Source: Candidatus Gallipaludibacter merdavium (GTDB lineage Bacteria; Bacteroidota; Bacteroidia; Bacteroidales; Paludibacteraceae). Taken from it: a stretch of DNA of 64,000 nucleotides. The position numbers and the translations under genes are program-made. The DNA lies in NCBI GenBank assembly GCA_017694875.1, contig JADIMG010000055.1, forward strand, positions 1-64,000. The letters are read 5' to 3'. Every line of letters starts with the position of its first letter. Within the stretch, counting starts at the first letter, position 1. Below, piece after piece: positions 7,175-15,957 of this stretch. Below the pieces are notes generated by a model that saw only the letters and a program-made list of their open reading frames with translations, searched no databases and had not been told where the DNA came from.

Positions 7175-8838
7175 TTGACTTCTATTTCTGTGGTGCGGCC
7201 ATTGGCATAGCGTAGTACAGTCAGCACGGAATTGGTGCAGCCTCCCATCGGATTTTTACGAATAAACTGGATGGATGATTGTACGCCGTTATAGCGATAG
7301 TTGGGCATTTCCTGCTGTAAACCACCGGGACCATATTGATTCAATCCATTCAGAACCATGCTGGTGATATCATAACCAAGCATGTCGTAACGGGGAAAAT
7401 CAGTAGATAGAGGATGACCGAAATAGCGTTCAAATGAACGGGTATATTCTTTTTGTTTCCAACGTTTGGAATCGGGAACAAAAAGAGATGCATAATAGAA
7501 AGGCAAATGGATTTCCTCTTTATATCCCACCCAATTATAGGCACCAATCAATTCAATGTTCAAGTTGTTGATACGGTTCAGCACTTCAATATATGGGCTG
7601 ATTTGTTTGTAACGGTCATTATTGAAAAATACCAGATAGTTGCCATTGGTTTGGAAATAATTGACCAGACTGTCTTTGTTTTCAGCTGTAACTGTAATTT
7701 CTTTCACTTTGACATTCTTGCTCTTGAATATATCCTTTAATTGAAGGCAATTGTCTGTGGTAGCTTCTGGTGTATTCAACATAATCACTGTGGGAGAGGA
7801 CTTTACAGCCAATACAGCACGAGTGATGGAGGCTGCCTCATATTCTACCGGAGTGTTGAACTGGTAGAGATAAGGGTTGATTTGCAAGGCCGGAACTTCC
7901 GACGTAAACGGAATGAAGGTGTTGATTTTGTTGTCAAACGCAAAAGTGGATGCGTATTCAACCTGTGTAGGGTAGGCAGGACCAATGATGGCATCCATTA
8001 ATTTCATCTCCGGACGGTTCAGTATCATTTGAACCTTAATGTCGTTTTTCTCGATGTCAAATGCGTGCACTTCAATATTGACTCCTTGTTTCTTGGCATC
8101 TTCAAGGGCTAGCAATGCTCCTTCGTAAAACTCAATGAACTTGTCGGCAGACGCATCTTGAGTGGGTGTATCGAGCATGAAGGGCAGCAAAAAGGCAATC
8201 CGTATCGGCAATTCTCCTGGAATCATCTGTATGCTGTCTTGAGATGCTGTTTCAATGGCAGGTAATGTTGAGATGACCTCTGTATTTTGTTGGGGGAGCG
8301 ATTGACTTGTTGATTTTGCATCGGAGGTCAATGGCTCTTCGGCTTCCACTTTTTGCGGGGCAGTCGCATTTTCTACTGTTGCAGGTGCCGGCGTTTGTGC
8401 GATGACCGGTATGATGAGTTCCGTACCAATAGCCATACGTTTGCTGGTTTCCGGATTGAGTTTTACGATTTCATCTATGCTCACTCCATAACGTTTGCTC
8501 AGTCCGTACAAGGTTTCTTTCGGTTGTAATTTGTGACGAATGTAGTTGTCTTGTGGCTTCTCTGTTGTGGTTTTGGGCGTAGGCTTGATGGGAATACGGA
8601 GCTTATCGCCCAGTTTCAGGCCACCTACTTTATCGGGATTGGCTTGTTTCAGTTCAGTTTGCGAAATATTGAATTTTTTGCTGATTCTGTACCAACCTTC
8701 ACTTTTTTGTACTTCATATATTTCATATTCAACCTCTTCTATCAGTGTTGTTGGTTGAACGGAAGTTTCTTGGGCAAACATGCAGGTGCTTGCGCTTACT
8801 AACAAGCTTATAAAAAATGTCTTGAAAATCTTATTCAT
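7171..8838 (-). CDS. LysM-domain protein with a periplasmic-binding (type I) domain
   Basis: This 555-residue exported protein has a signal peptide (residues 1-22). Two LysM peptidoglycan-binding domains follow at about 39-83 and 100-144, each ending LGDKLRIP or IGTELIIP. A Pro/Thr/Ala-rich linker leads to a long domain (about 215-545) that looks like the type I periplasmic-binding fold of amino-acid receptors (IRIAFLLPFM, AIIGPAYPTQV, LIGAYNW). The start at 8838 gives a normal signal peptide; an ATG ten codons earlier would spoil it. No ABC importer is adjacent. The next gene overlaps its stop by four bases. The protein is probably a wall-bound sensor or structural factor, but its ligand is unknown. 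Confidence 0.82.
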   Translation of the reverse strand: MNKIFKTFFISLLVSASTCMFAQETSVQPTTLIEEVEYEIYEVQKSEGWYRISKKFNISQTELKQANPDKVGGLKLGDKLRIPIKPTPKTTTEKPQDNYIRHKLQPKETLYGLSKRYGVSIDEIVKLNPETSKRMAIGTELIIPVIAQTPAPATVENATAPQKVEAEEPLTSDAKSTSQSLPQQNTEVISTLPAIETASQDSIQMIPGELPIRIAFLLPFMLDTPTQDASADKFIEFYEGALLALEDAKKQGVNIEVHAFDIEKNDIKVQMILNRPEMKLMDAIIGPAYPTQVEYASTFAFDNKINTFIPFTSEVPALQINPYLYQFNTPVEYEAASITRAVLAVKSSPTVIMLNTPEATTDNCLQLKDIFKSKNVKVKEITVTAENKDSLVNYFQTNGNYLVFFNNDRYKQISPYIEVLNRINNLNIELIGAYNWVGYKEEIHLPFYYASLFVPDSKRWKQKEYTRSFERYFGHPLSTDFPRYDMLGYDITSMVLNGLNQYGPGGLQQEMPNYRYNGVQSSIQFIRKNPMGGCTNSVLTVLRYANGRTTEIEVK

Positions 8839-8865
8839 GACAATCGGTATATGAATTGTTTGGGA

Positions 8866-8873
8866 CAAAGGTA
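8866..8873 (-). promoter_or_regulatory. Candidate -7 box of the LysM/PorT-like operon
   Basis: TACCTTTG on the minus strand lies 28 bases ahead of the start codon. No -33 TTTG is clear. Confidence 0.5.
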
Positions 8874-9123
8874 CATATTTTTTCGGAAAAATACCTCTCT
8901 CCGTTTGTTTATTCGCTTATGGTATGAAAATGTGGGTAATCCCAGTACGCTTTTACGTGAAAATCATGTGCGTGATATTGGTGTTGTGTTTCTTTTGATT
9001 ATTGTTCTGTATCGGACTAACCAACTATTTTGTTATTTAATGTTAATTGAGTACTGCCTTTTTGCTATTCTCCGTGAATGAAGATATATTTGTTGTGTAC
9101 TATTTTACTAATACACATATATC

Positions 9124-9972
9124 ATGAGTGAATCAATTATGTCAATCAAGAATTTGGCTTTCGGTTACAACAAGAAAAAGCTTCTTTTTGAAGACTTTTC
9201 TTTAGAACTACCGAAGGGAAATGTTGTTGGACTGCTTGGCAAAAATGGAGCAGGAAAATCAACCTTGCTTTATCTTATGTCTGGTTTGTTGCGTCCGTTG
9301 AAGGGTAGTGTTGTTATGAATGGATGTGAAGTCAGTCAGCGCAAGTTGACTACCTTGTCCGACATGTTTATTGTCCCTGAGGAGTTTTCGTTGCCTCGTC
9401 TTACTTTGATGCAGTTTGTTCGTATTTATTCGGTTTTTTATCCGCGTTTCAGCGAACAGTTGTTGGAATCCTGCCTGAAGGAATTCGGTTTGTCCAAAGA
9501 TGTCCAATTAGACAAGTTGTCTATGGGTCAGAAAAAGCAGGTGTATGTCTGTTTTGCCCTTGCCACCAATACTTCGCTTCTTTTACTCGACGAACCGACC
9601 AATGGCTTGGATATTCCGTCGAAGAGTCAGTTCCGCAAGGTGTTGGCTTCGGGTATGACCGATGAGAAGACCGTCGTCATTTCCACCCATCAAGTAAAGG
9701 ATGTTGACCGTTTGCTTGACCATGTACTGATGATTGAACGTGCAGATATTCTATTGGATGTATCGGTTTCCGACATTACAGACAAGCTTTATTTTGGTGA
9801 GCAAGCCGTTTCCGTGCCAACAGAACACGTACTTTATGTGCAGCCGTCGGCACAAGGAAACAGTATTATCCGTCTTAATACCGATGCTGAGGAGAGTCAG
9901 CTCCAACTGGAACTTCTGTTCAATGCCGTTTTGGCGGACAAGGAAAAAATCAGAAAAGTGTTTCACCCATAA
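9124..9972 (+). CDS. ABC transporter ATP-binding protein
   Basis: This 282-residue ATPase powers the permease encoded next to it. Walker A is GKNGAGKST (39-47), the signature is LSMGQ (132-136), Walker B is LLLLDEP (152-158) and the switch His is 189. The C-terminal 80 residues form an extra domain seen in drug or peptide exporters. A permease and a GntR regulator of the YtrA type follow directly, the layout of envelope-stress or antibiotic-responsive exporters. The substrate is not predictable. Confidence 0.92.
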   Translation: MSESIMSIKNLAFGYNKKKLLFEDFSLELPKGNVVGLLGKNGAGKSTLLYLMSGLLRPLKGSVVMNGCEVSQRKLTTLSDMFIVPEEFSLPRLTLMQFVRIYSVFYPRFSEQLLESCLKEFGLSKDVQLDKLSMGQKKQVYVCFALATNTSLLLLDEPTNGLDIPSKSQFRKVLASGMTDEKTVVISTHQVKDVDRLLDHVLMIERADILLDVSVSDITDKLYFGEQAVSVPTEHVLYVQPSAQGNSIIRLNTDAEESQLQLELLFNAVLADKEKIRKVFHP

Positions 9973-9984
9973 ACCCATTTTCTT

Positions 9985-10830
9985 ATGAATTCAACTGCTA
10001 GTAAATTCAGTTTGGAACGAATTGCTTTGTTGCTCAAACGTGATATATCGGAAAACTGGAGAAGTATATTTTATTTCTTTTTAGCTTCCTATATTATTGT
10101 GCTGCTATGGTTCTGTTTGGCTGCATACGTTTCCCGTTATAACGAAAGTTTGCCCAATGGTATGACTCCGTTTGATATGTTCTGCTATGCGAGTGCCCTT
10201 CTTCTATCTTTTTGCATATCTGTTGTCTTGTGTTTTTCCGCTTCCAGAATCTTTAAACCCATGTCGGGCAAGGGTAAAAGGATAGATTTTCTGATGTTGC
10301 CAGCCACCCATGCTGAAAAATTTGTAAGCCGTGTTGTCTATTCGGTTTTTGGTACTGCTTTTGTCTTGTTTGTGGTGTTTCTGGTGGCGGAATTGACAAG
10401 GATACTGATAGGTGCAGTTTTCTCGGTAAATACATGGGGAGTGATGGATATGTGGCATGTTTTGGACGGAGAAAAACTAGTGCCAGGTGTGAATTATAAT
10501 GAACATTTCTGGTTGTATACCTTAATTGGGTTTATTTGGACACATTCGTTGTATATTTTAGGTGGAACCTATTTCACCAAACATCCGTTTACAAAGACCT
10601 TGATTTTGGCAATGCTATGCAGTGGCCTTCTATCTGCTTGTTTTTTAGCATTTAGAATGGGAGGACAAGGCAATTCTTTATCCATTACCACAACTATGTC
10701 AATGGTGGTATATGATGGAGTCTATACATGGATATATTATACAATTTATTGTATCTTTGCAGTTGTGAACTGGTGGCTTGCCTATCGCATATTTGTCCGT
10801 TCGCAGGTTAAGGAAAGGAACTTGTTTTAA
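9985..10830 (+). CDS. ABC-2 type permease
   Basis: This 281-residue inner-membrane protein has about six hydrophobic segments, including FYFFLASYIIVLLWFCLAAY near residue 30 and a C-terminal pair near 225-270. It starts 12 bases after the ATPase gene and is probably its transmembrane partner, forming an exporter. The sequence between segments is poorly conserved and gives no substrate. The gntR-like gene starts 3 bases after its stop. Confidence 0.83.
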   Translation: MNSTASKFSLERIALLLKRDISENWRSIFYFFLASYIIVLLWFCLAAYVSRYNESLPNGMTPFDMFCYASALLLSFCISVVLCFSASRIFKPMSGKGKRIDFLMLPATHAEKFVSRVVYSVFGTAFVLFVVFLVAELTRILIGAVFSVNTWGVMDMWHVLDGEKLVPGVNYNEHFWLYTLIGFIWTHSLYILGGTYFTKHPFTKTLILAMLCSGLLSACFLAFRMGGQGNSLSITTTMSMVVYDGVYTWIYYTIYCIFAVVNWWLAYRIFVRSQVKERNLF

Positions 10831-10833
10831 ATT

Positions 10834-11199
10834 ATGATATTCAAGGAATCAAAGACGATTTATTTGCAGATAGCAGATAGGATTATGGATGAAATACTCC
10901 AGAAAGTCTATTTGGAGCAGGAACGTATTCCGTCTGTTCGTGATTATGCAGCCATGGTGGAAGTGAATCCCAATACGGTGGTGCGTACGTTCGAGTATTT
11001 GCAGGGGCGTCAAATTATATTCAACAAACGCGGAATTGGCTATTTTGTGGAAAAAGGAGCGGTAAAGCGTATTCATGCTCTGCGAAAAGAAGTGTTTCTG
11101 CGGGAAGAGTTGCCTGAAATGTGCAAGTCAATGAAAGTATTGGGCATTAAGCCGGATGATATAGCAGCATTGTATAAGGAGTATTTGGAGAAAGAATAG
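10834..11199 (+). CDS. GntR family transcriptional regulator, YtrA type
   Basis: The 121-residue protein is only slightly longer than its winged helix-turn-helix (about 10-75; IPSVRDYAAMVEVNPNTVVR is the recognition region, GIGYFV the wing) and has the short helical tail of the YtrA subfamily instead of an effector domain. Such proteins repress their own ABC-exporter operon. Here the regulator is the last gene, three bases after the permease, so it probably acts on the promoter ahead of the ATPase gene. Confidence 0.9.
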   Translation: MIFKESKTIYLQIADRIMDEILQKVYLEQERIPSVRDYAAMVEVNPNTVVRTFEYLQGRQIIFNKRGIGYFVEKGAVKRIHALRKEVFLREELPEMCKSMKVLGIKPDDIAALYKEYLEKE

Positions 11200-11505
11200 T
11201 GTAAGGATTGTTTTCATCAATTGATTGCATTGCAATTGAGTTATACCTCATCAGAGTTCAGATATGTTTGACTTTGGTGAGGTTTATAATTATTAATTTG
11301 CACCAATTGTCACCCATTTTTGTGTCTTTTGATAAGATACAATGCGGTTTGGATAGTCAAATCTAAAAACTGTATGTTTTTTATTTGCCTCTCCGCTTAC
11401 CTTTTTGTATCTTTGTCAGCCTTTCTGCCAAAATGACATAATGAAGTTGAACTTTATGAGCTGTATTTTGTTATAGGCGGATAAGTCGATAAAAAATAAT
11501 GAAGT
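11200..11505. other. Intergenic region
   Basis: The region holds an imperfect inverted repeat (TTATACCTCA near 11241 with TGAGGTTTATAA near 11278) with no clear T run, and the promoter of the next operon at 11384-11415. I see no gene. Confidence 0.5.
11384..11415 (+). promoter_or_regulatory. Promoter of the sigma-54 activator/lptE/secG operon
   Basis: TTTG (11384-11387) and TATCTTTG (11408-11415) are exactly 20 bases apart. The leader is about 80 bases. Confidence 0.8.
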
Positions 11506-12813
11506 ATGGATACAGTTACTATTCAGAGTGTAAAACAACGTTTTGGTATTATTGGTAATTCAGAGGCGCTCAACAGGGCAATTGATATTGCTATACAGGT
11601 GGCTCCTACGGACTTGTCTGTGCTTATTACCGGAGAAAGTGGAGTGGGTAAGGAGCGCTTTCCGCAGATTATCCATAATTTTAGTGCACGTAAACACGGA
11701 CCATATATTGCCGTAAACTGTGGGGCTATTCCAGAAGGGACTATTGCATCAGAATTGTTCGGACATGAAAAAGGAGCATTTACAGGTGCTGCCGGAGAAA
11801 GGAAAGGTTATTTCGAAACAGCCAACGAGGGAACTATCTTCTTGGATGAAGTGGGTGAATTGCCCCTTCCTATTCAGACACAGCTTCTTCGTGTGCTTGA
11901 GTCAGGTGAGTTTATACGTGTAGGGGCTTCCAAACCTCAGAAGACCAATGTGAGAGTAGTGGCTGCTACTAATGTGAATATGCAGCAAGCTATAGCGGAA
12001 GGCCGTTTTCGTGAGGACTTGTATTACCGTTTGTGTACGGTGCCCATCAATCTGCCGCCGCTTAGGGAAAGGAAGCAGGATATTCCTTTGTTGTTCAGAA
12101 AATTTTCATCGGATATTGCCGAAAAATATAAAATGCCGCCTTTGCAACTGACGGATGAAGCACGCACTCTTTTGTGCAATTATTATTGGAACGGTAATAT
12201 CCGTCAGTTGAAGAATGTAACGGAGCAGATTGCTGTCATTGAGAAAAACCGTGAAATTACGGCAGATACCTTGCGGAAATATTTGCCTGAAAATGAAATG
12301 GGACACATGCCCGTGTTGTTGGGAAAAAACCAGCAAGATGGAAAATCCTTTGCTTCAGAAAGGGAGATACTCTATGAAGTATTGTTTGATATGAAGAAGG
12401 ACATGAACGACTTGAAAAAGCTTGTATATGACATTATCAATCAAAACAATATTTCTCAGGAAGACTTGCAGATGGCCAAGAAATATGCAGAGAGTGTGCA
12501 GCATCCGGTTTCCATCGTAAGCGTTGCACCGAAAAAAGATGAGGCACCTATCCAGGTGCAGCACATCAATCCCATCAACCATGATGCCGAAGAGTCAGAT
12601 GTTCAGGTGGCTGAGGAATATAAGGAAAACGAAACATCATCGGAGGGGGAAACATTGCAGGATATGGAAAAGAAGATGATTAAACGAGTGTTGGAGGAAA
12701 ACCATGGACGTCGCAATGCAACAGCCGCTGCATTGAACATATCGGAGCGTACGCTCTATAGGAAATTGAAGGAATATGATTTGTTTCAACCTCGTAGAAA
12801 AAACAACAAATAG
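11506..12813 (+). CDS. Sigma-54 dependent transcriptional activator (AAA+, Fis HTH, no receiver domain)
   Basis: The 435-residue protein couples ATP hydrolysis to opening of sigma-54 RNA polymerase complexes. The AAA+ core starts almost at the N-terminus: Walker A GESGVGKE (43-50), the sigma-54 contact loop GAFTGA (90-95), Walker B FLDEVGE (112-118) and WNGNIRQLKN (228-237). A Fis-type helix-turn-helix lies at about 388-424 (AAALNISERTLYRKL). No receiver, GAF or PAS domain precedes the core. A linker of about 120 residues (265-385), partly helical and partly acidic, separates core and HTH. The promoter ahead of it looks like an ordinary sigma factor promoter. It heads the lptE-hypothetical-secG unit, an order typical of Bacteroidota. 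Confidence 0.92.
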   Translation: MDTVTIQSVKQRFGIIGNSEALNRAIDIAIQVAPTDLSVLITGESGVGKERFPQIIHNFSARKHGPYIAVNCGAIPEGTIASELFGHEKGAFTGAAGERKGYFETANEGTIFLDEVGELPLPIQTQLLRVLESGEFIRVGASKPQKTNVRVVAATNVNMQQAIAEGRFREDLYYRLCTVPINLPPLRERKQDIPLLFRKFSSDIAEKYKMPPLQLTDEARTLLCNYYWNGNIRQLKNVTEQIAVIEKNREITADTLRKYLPENEMGHMPVLLGKNQQDGKSFASEREILYEVLFDMKKDMNDLKKLVYDIINQNNISQEDLQMAKKYAESVQHPVSIVSVAPKKDEAPIQVQHINPINHDAEESDVQVAEEYKENETSSEGETLQDMEKKMIKRVLEENHGRRNATAAALNISERTLYRKLKEYDLFQPRRKNNK

Positions 12814-12822
12814 CTAGTGATT

Positions 12823-13332
12823 ATGAAGAATGTGATTGTACTGACCCAGTTGCTCATTGTGCTTTTACTGAACGGCTGTACGGTTTCCTACAAATTCAAT
12901 GGTGCATCTATTGACTATACAAAAACAAAGACCATCAGTGTGGCTGATTTTCCTAATATTGCCGAATCGGTTTATCCTCCATTGGCTTCCACTTTTACGG
13001 AAGCACTGAAAGATATATATGTGCGGCAGACCCGTTTGCAATTGGTTAAGGATGGTGGTGATTTGCAGTTGGAAGGTGAAATTACCGGTTATACCTTGAC
13101 ACCATTGGCCATCAGTGCAGACAGCTATTCTGCTGAGACCAAACTTACACTCACGGTGAGGGTGCGTTTTACCAACAATGTGAATCCTGATGACAGCTAT
13201 GAAAAGCAATACACTGCTTCGCAAAATTTCAGTAGTGACCAGATGCTTACTGATGTTCAGGATGAATTGATTACAACTATGGTGCAGGAAATCACAGAAA
13301 GCATTTATAACGATACTGTAGCCAAATGGTAA
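12823..13332 (+). CDS. lptE: LptE family LPS-assembly lipoprotein
   Basis: The 169-residue outer-membrane lipoprotein is expected to plug the LptD barrel and help insert LPS. The signal ends in the lipobox LLNGC (Cys19). The alpha/beta body (SVADFPNIAESVYPP, LEGEITGYTLTP, VQDELITTMVQEI) fits the Bacteroidota LptE family. The ATG at 12823 was preferred to a GTG at 12817 because it gives a normal lipoprotein signal. It starts 9 bases after the activator gene. Confidence 0.87.
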   Translation: MKNVIVLTQLLIVLLLNGCTVSYKFNGASIDYTKTKTISVADFPNIAESVYPPLASTFTEALKDIYVRQTRLQLVKDGGDLQLEGEITGYTLTPLAISADSYSAETKLTLTVRVRFTNNVNPDDSYEKQYTASQNFSSDQMLTDVQDELITTMVQEITESIYNDTVAKW

Positions 13333-13333
13333 G

Positions 13334-13933
13334 ATGAATATACAGGAATTGGTCGGTTTTTGGGAAAATGGACAGGCGATAGGCGAGAATGAAATCAAGG
13401 AATTCGCCGATATACTTTCATATGCACCCTATTGTGCCCCAATACGGCTGCTGTATTTGAAGGGACTCAAGCAGACGGAAAGCATACATTATGCACGGGA
13501 ACTGAAGAAAGCGGCTGTGTATGTGAATTCGCCCAGACAAATGTATGAATTTCTGCAAGAACATGCATCTGTGGAAAAGGTGAGAGTACGAAAGCCCAAA
13601 CATTCCGCCGATTATTTCGGTATGTTGGAGCAGTTGAAAAATTCTGGAAATGAAACAGGAGAGTTGCAGCAATTGGCTTTGAAACTCAAGCAGGCACGCG
13701 AAAATCTGCAAGCAGAACCGGTTGTTGCACCAGTACAGAAACCCAATGACCAACAGTCTCAGCTACAAGAGGAGGTTAGAAGTTGTATAAAACAAAAACG
13801 ATATGCAGATGCCATAGAAATTTTACATCAATTAAATTTGAATAATCCAAAAAAAAGCGCTTACTTTGCAGACCAAATTCGGTTCCTGCAAAAAGTAATG
13901 GAGAATAAAGGGAATCCGATGGAAAACAAATAA
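13334..13933 (+). CDS. Conserved hypothetical protein of the lptE-secG operon
   Basis: The 199-residue protein has no signal peptide or membrane segment. It is rich in charged and Gln residues with predicted helices, a central Pro/Gln linker (about 130-150), and a C-terminal helical pair (SCIKQKRYADAIEILHQLN) resembling a single TPR-like hairpin. It starts one base after the lptE stop, so it is co-translated. A gene of this kind is usually found between lptE and secG in Bacteroidota, suggesting an accessory role, but I recognise no function. Confidence 0.75.
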   Translation: MNIQELVGFWENGQAIGENEIKEFADILSYAPYCAPIRLLYLKGLKQTESIHYARELKKAAVYVNSPRQMYEFLQEHASVEKVRVRKPKHSADYFGMLEQLKNSGNETGELQQLALKLKQARENLQAEPVVAPVQKPNDQQSQLQEEVRSCIKQKRYADAIEILHQLNLNNPKKSAYFADQIRFLQKVMENKGNPMENK

Positions 13934-13959
13934 ATTAAAAACTTAATAATCAGAATAAT

Positions 13960-14322
13960 ATGTACACATTTTTGACTATCCTTATTGTTATTGCTTCAAT
14001 CCTTCTTATCCTAATTGTATTAGTACAGAACTCAAAAGGTGGCGGTTTGGCTTCAGGTTTCTCCTCTTCAAACCAGATTATGGGTGTAAGAAAAACGACT
14101 GATTTCCTGGAAAAAGCAACATGGGTGTTGGCAGCAATTGTAATCTTACTTTCTATTTTTGCTGTGGGAGCAAAGAAGGGTAGACAAGAAGTAAACAAAG
14201 GTGAATCACTTATCAAAGAACAAATCCAAGAAGCACAGGAGGCTACTCAATCCAATCCTCAAACAGCTACTCCTGGTTTTGACGAACAACCGATTACTCC
14301 GGCTGAAGAGCCTGCCGAATAA
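13960..14322 (+). CDS. secG: Preprotein translocase subunit SecG
   Basis: The 120-residue inner-membrane subunit stimulates SecYEG export. Two membrane segments (about 3-22 and 54-70) flank the conserved cytoplasmic loop VLVQNSKGGGLASGF (about 24-38). The hydrophilic, Gln/Thr/Pro-rich tail (about 75-120) is longer than in E. coli and common in Bacteroidota. It is the last gene of the operon and is followed by a terminator. Confidence 0.95.
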   Translation: MYTFLTILIVIASILLILIVLVQNSKGGGLASGFSSSNQIMGVRKTTDFLEKATWVLAAIVILLSIFAVGAKKGRQEVNKGESLIKEQIQEAQEATQSNPQTATPGFDEQPITPAEEPAE

Positions 14323-14344
14323 TAGCACAATGCATCAACGATTA

Positions 14345-14385
14345 ACCGACGTTTGGAAAGGTCATTTCCAACGTCGGTATTTTTT
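14345..14385 (+). terminator. Terminator after secG
   Basis: ACCGACGTTTGGAAA (14345-14359) pairs with TTTCCAACGTCGGT (14365-14378), with one bulged base, then a run of T. Confidence 0.9.
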
Positions 14386-14420
14386 CGTTTATACAATAGC
14401 TCAATAGGATAAAATCAAGC

Positions 14421-15170
14421 ATGACGGAAAACAGCATCTCACCCGAACAAAAACGTTTGGAGATACGTGTAAGACAACGTTTCAGAAAGGCATTGAACGA
14501 TTACCATCTGATTAGTGATGGCGACAAGATTTTGGTGGGTTTGTCGGGCGGTAAGGATTCCTTGGCTTTGTTGGAACTATTGGCGGAAAGGGCCAAAATA
14601 TACATTCCCCGTTTTTCTGTTGTGGCAGCTCATATATCGGTGGAGAACATCGGTTATCAGTCAGATCTTGACTATTTGCGGAAAATGTGTGAGAATGCCG
14701 GAGTGGACTTTCATCACGTTGTTACTTCGTTTGACGATTCGGTTGAGCCACAAAAGTCAAAATGCTTTATCTGTTCCTGGCAGAGGAGGAAAGCACTCTT
14801 TGAAACAGCTCAACGTTTGGGCTGTAATAAAATAGCCATGGGACACCATATGGATGACATTGTGGAGACACTTTTACTCAATATGGTCTATCAGGGAACG
14901 CTGGCCACTATGCCGCCCTTGCTCAAAATGGATAAGTTTGATGCCACCATCATTCGACCGCTATGTTTGAATGCGGAGGCTGATATTGCCCAATGGGCGC
15001 GGTATAGAAACTATCGCAAACAAATCAGGCTATGTCCTTATGAGCATGAAAGTACACGTTCGGACATGAAGCAGCTGCTTGAAACATTAAGACGGCAGAA
15101 TCCTCATGTAGTCTCCACCATTTGGAGAGCAATGGAAAATGTAAAACCAAAATATTTACCACAAAAATGA
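14421..15170 (+). CDS. TtcA-like tRNA 2-thiolation protein
   Basis: This 249-residue PP-loop ATPase probably thiolates tRNA (2-thiocytidine at position 32 in the model family). SGGKDS at 42-47 binds ATP. Cys115 and Cys118 (CFIC) plus Cys205 are spaced like the three cysteines that hold the 4Fe-4S cluster of TtcA. GHHMDDIVET (141-150) is also typical. Length is somewhat shorter than E. coli TtcA. Its stop overlaps the start of the next gene (ATGA). Confidence 0.88.
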   Translation: MTENSISPEQKRLEIRVRQRFRKALNDYHLISDGDKILVGLSGGKDSLALLELLAERAKIYIPRFSVVAAHISVENIGYQSDLDYLRKMCENAGVDFHHVVTSFDDSVEPQKSKCFICSWQRRKALFETAQRLGCNKIAMGHHMDDIVETLLLNMVYQGTLATMPPLLKMDKFDATIIRPLCLNAEADIAQWARYRNYRKQIRLCPYEHESTRSDMKQLLETLRRQNPHVVSTIWRAMENVKPKYLPQK

Positions 15171-15535
15171 AAGGACTTTATACTATTTTGTTGCTTATTG
15201 TGTCGAATATTTTTATGACACTCGCTTGGTATGGCCACCTGAAATTGCGTGAACTCAAGTGGTTTGATGCGCTACCGTTGATAGCTGTTATTGCCATTAG
15301 TTGGGGAATCGCATTTTTCGAGTACATTTTTCAAGTGCCTGCCAACAGAATAGGGTTTCGTGAGAATGGCGGACCATTTTCATTGATGCAGTTGAAGGTG
15401 ATTCAGGAGGTGATAACCCTGACTGTATTTACTATCTTCTCTGTTTTTGCCTTTAAGAATGAATCGTTGCGCTGGAATCATCTGGTAGCGTTTCTTTTCT
15501 TGGTGTTGGCTGTTTATTTCATGTTTAAGAAGTAA
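15167..15535 (+). CDS. DUF486 (DMT-like) small membrane protein
   Basis: The 122-residue protein is four hydrophobic helices with little else (ILLLIVSNIFMTLAWYGHL, LPLIAVIAISWGIAFFEYIF, ITLTVFTIFSVFAF, FLFLVLAVYFMF). The motif FQVPANRIGF between helices 2 and 3 is characteristic of DUF486, a family related to small multidrug transporters. The start was set at 15167, where ATG overlaps the upstream stop; a longer frame from 15122 lies inside the ttcA-like gene. The transported compound, if any, is unknown. Confidence 0.88.
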   Translation: MKGLYTILLLIVSNIFMTLAWYGHLKLRELKWFDALPLIAVIAISWGIAFFEYIFQVPANRIGFRENGGPFSLMQLKVIQEVITLTVFTIFSVFAFKNESLRWNHLVAFLFLVLAVYFMFKK

Positions 15536-15557
15536 CACTATTGAGGGTATACGGACG

Positions 15558-15596
15558 AAGGGGGCTTCCTGCATGCGGAATGCCCCTTTGTTTTTT
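15558..15596 (+). terminator. Terminator after the DUF486 gene
   Basis: AAGGGGGCTTCC (15558-15569) pairs with GGAATGCCCCTTT (15577-15589), followed by a T run. Confidence 0.88.
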
Positions 15597-15713
15597 GGTT
15601 CCCATGTCGTTGTCTATATTTCTGGATACCGCATTTCTGTAGCATGACTCAGCTAGTTTTTTTGCGCCTAAATGTAGATTGATGGTGATAATGGTTGAAG
15701 GGATATACAAACA

Positions 15714-15745
15714 AAAAGGACTTGCGATTGTTCGTAAGTCCTTTT
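15714..15745 (-). terminator. Terminator of tRNA-Ser
   Basis: On the minus strand a 14-bp stem (15745-15732 with 15727-15714) with one G-T pair ends in a T run just past the tRNA. Confidence 0.8.
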
Positions 15746-15746
15746 G

Positions 15747-15833
15747 CGGAAGCGGGGGGATTCGAACCCCCGGTACGGAAACCCGTACGTCAGTTTAGCA
15801 AACTGGTGGTTTCAGCCACTCACCCACACTTCC
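15747..15833 (-). tRNA. tRNA-Ser (anticodon GCT)
   Basis: On the minus strand the acceptor GGAAGTG pairs with CGCTTCC and the discriminator is G. The anticodon loop TTGCTAA carries GCT, reading AGC/AGU. The long variable arm (GTACGG-GTTT-CCGTAC) marks a class II tRNA. The T-arm GGTTCGAATCC is normal. Confidence 0.96.
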
Positions 15834-15852
15834 TTGTTGCTAAATGCGAGCG

Positions 15853-15883
15853 CAAAGGTACAAAAATCTTTCGATTGTGCAAG
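15853..15883 (-). promoter_or_regulatory. Promoter of tRNA-Ser
   Basis: On the minus strand CTTG (15883-15880) and TACCTTTG (15860-15853) are 19 bases apart. Confidence 0.75.
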
Positions 15884-15957
15884 TGCTTCCCCTAATTTTT
15901 GCCGAATAATTTGTACTTTTGCACTCCAAAACAATCAATCTACCAACAAATAGTTAC

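Noticed and set aside
15695-15953. Open frames over the tRNA-Ser region on the plus strand
   Set aside because: They read through the tRNA and its promoter; no protein features.
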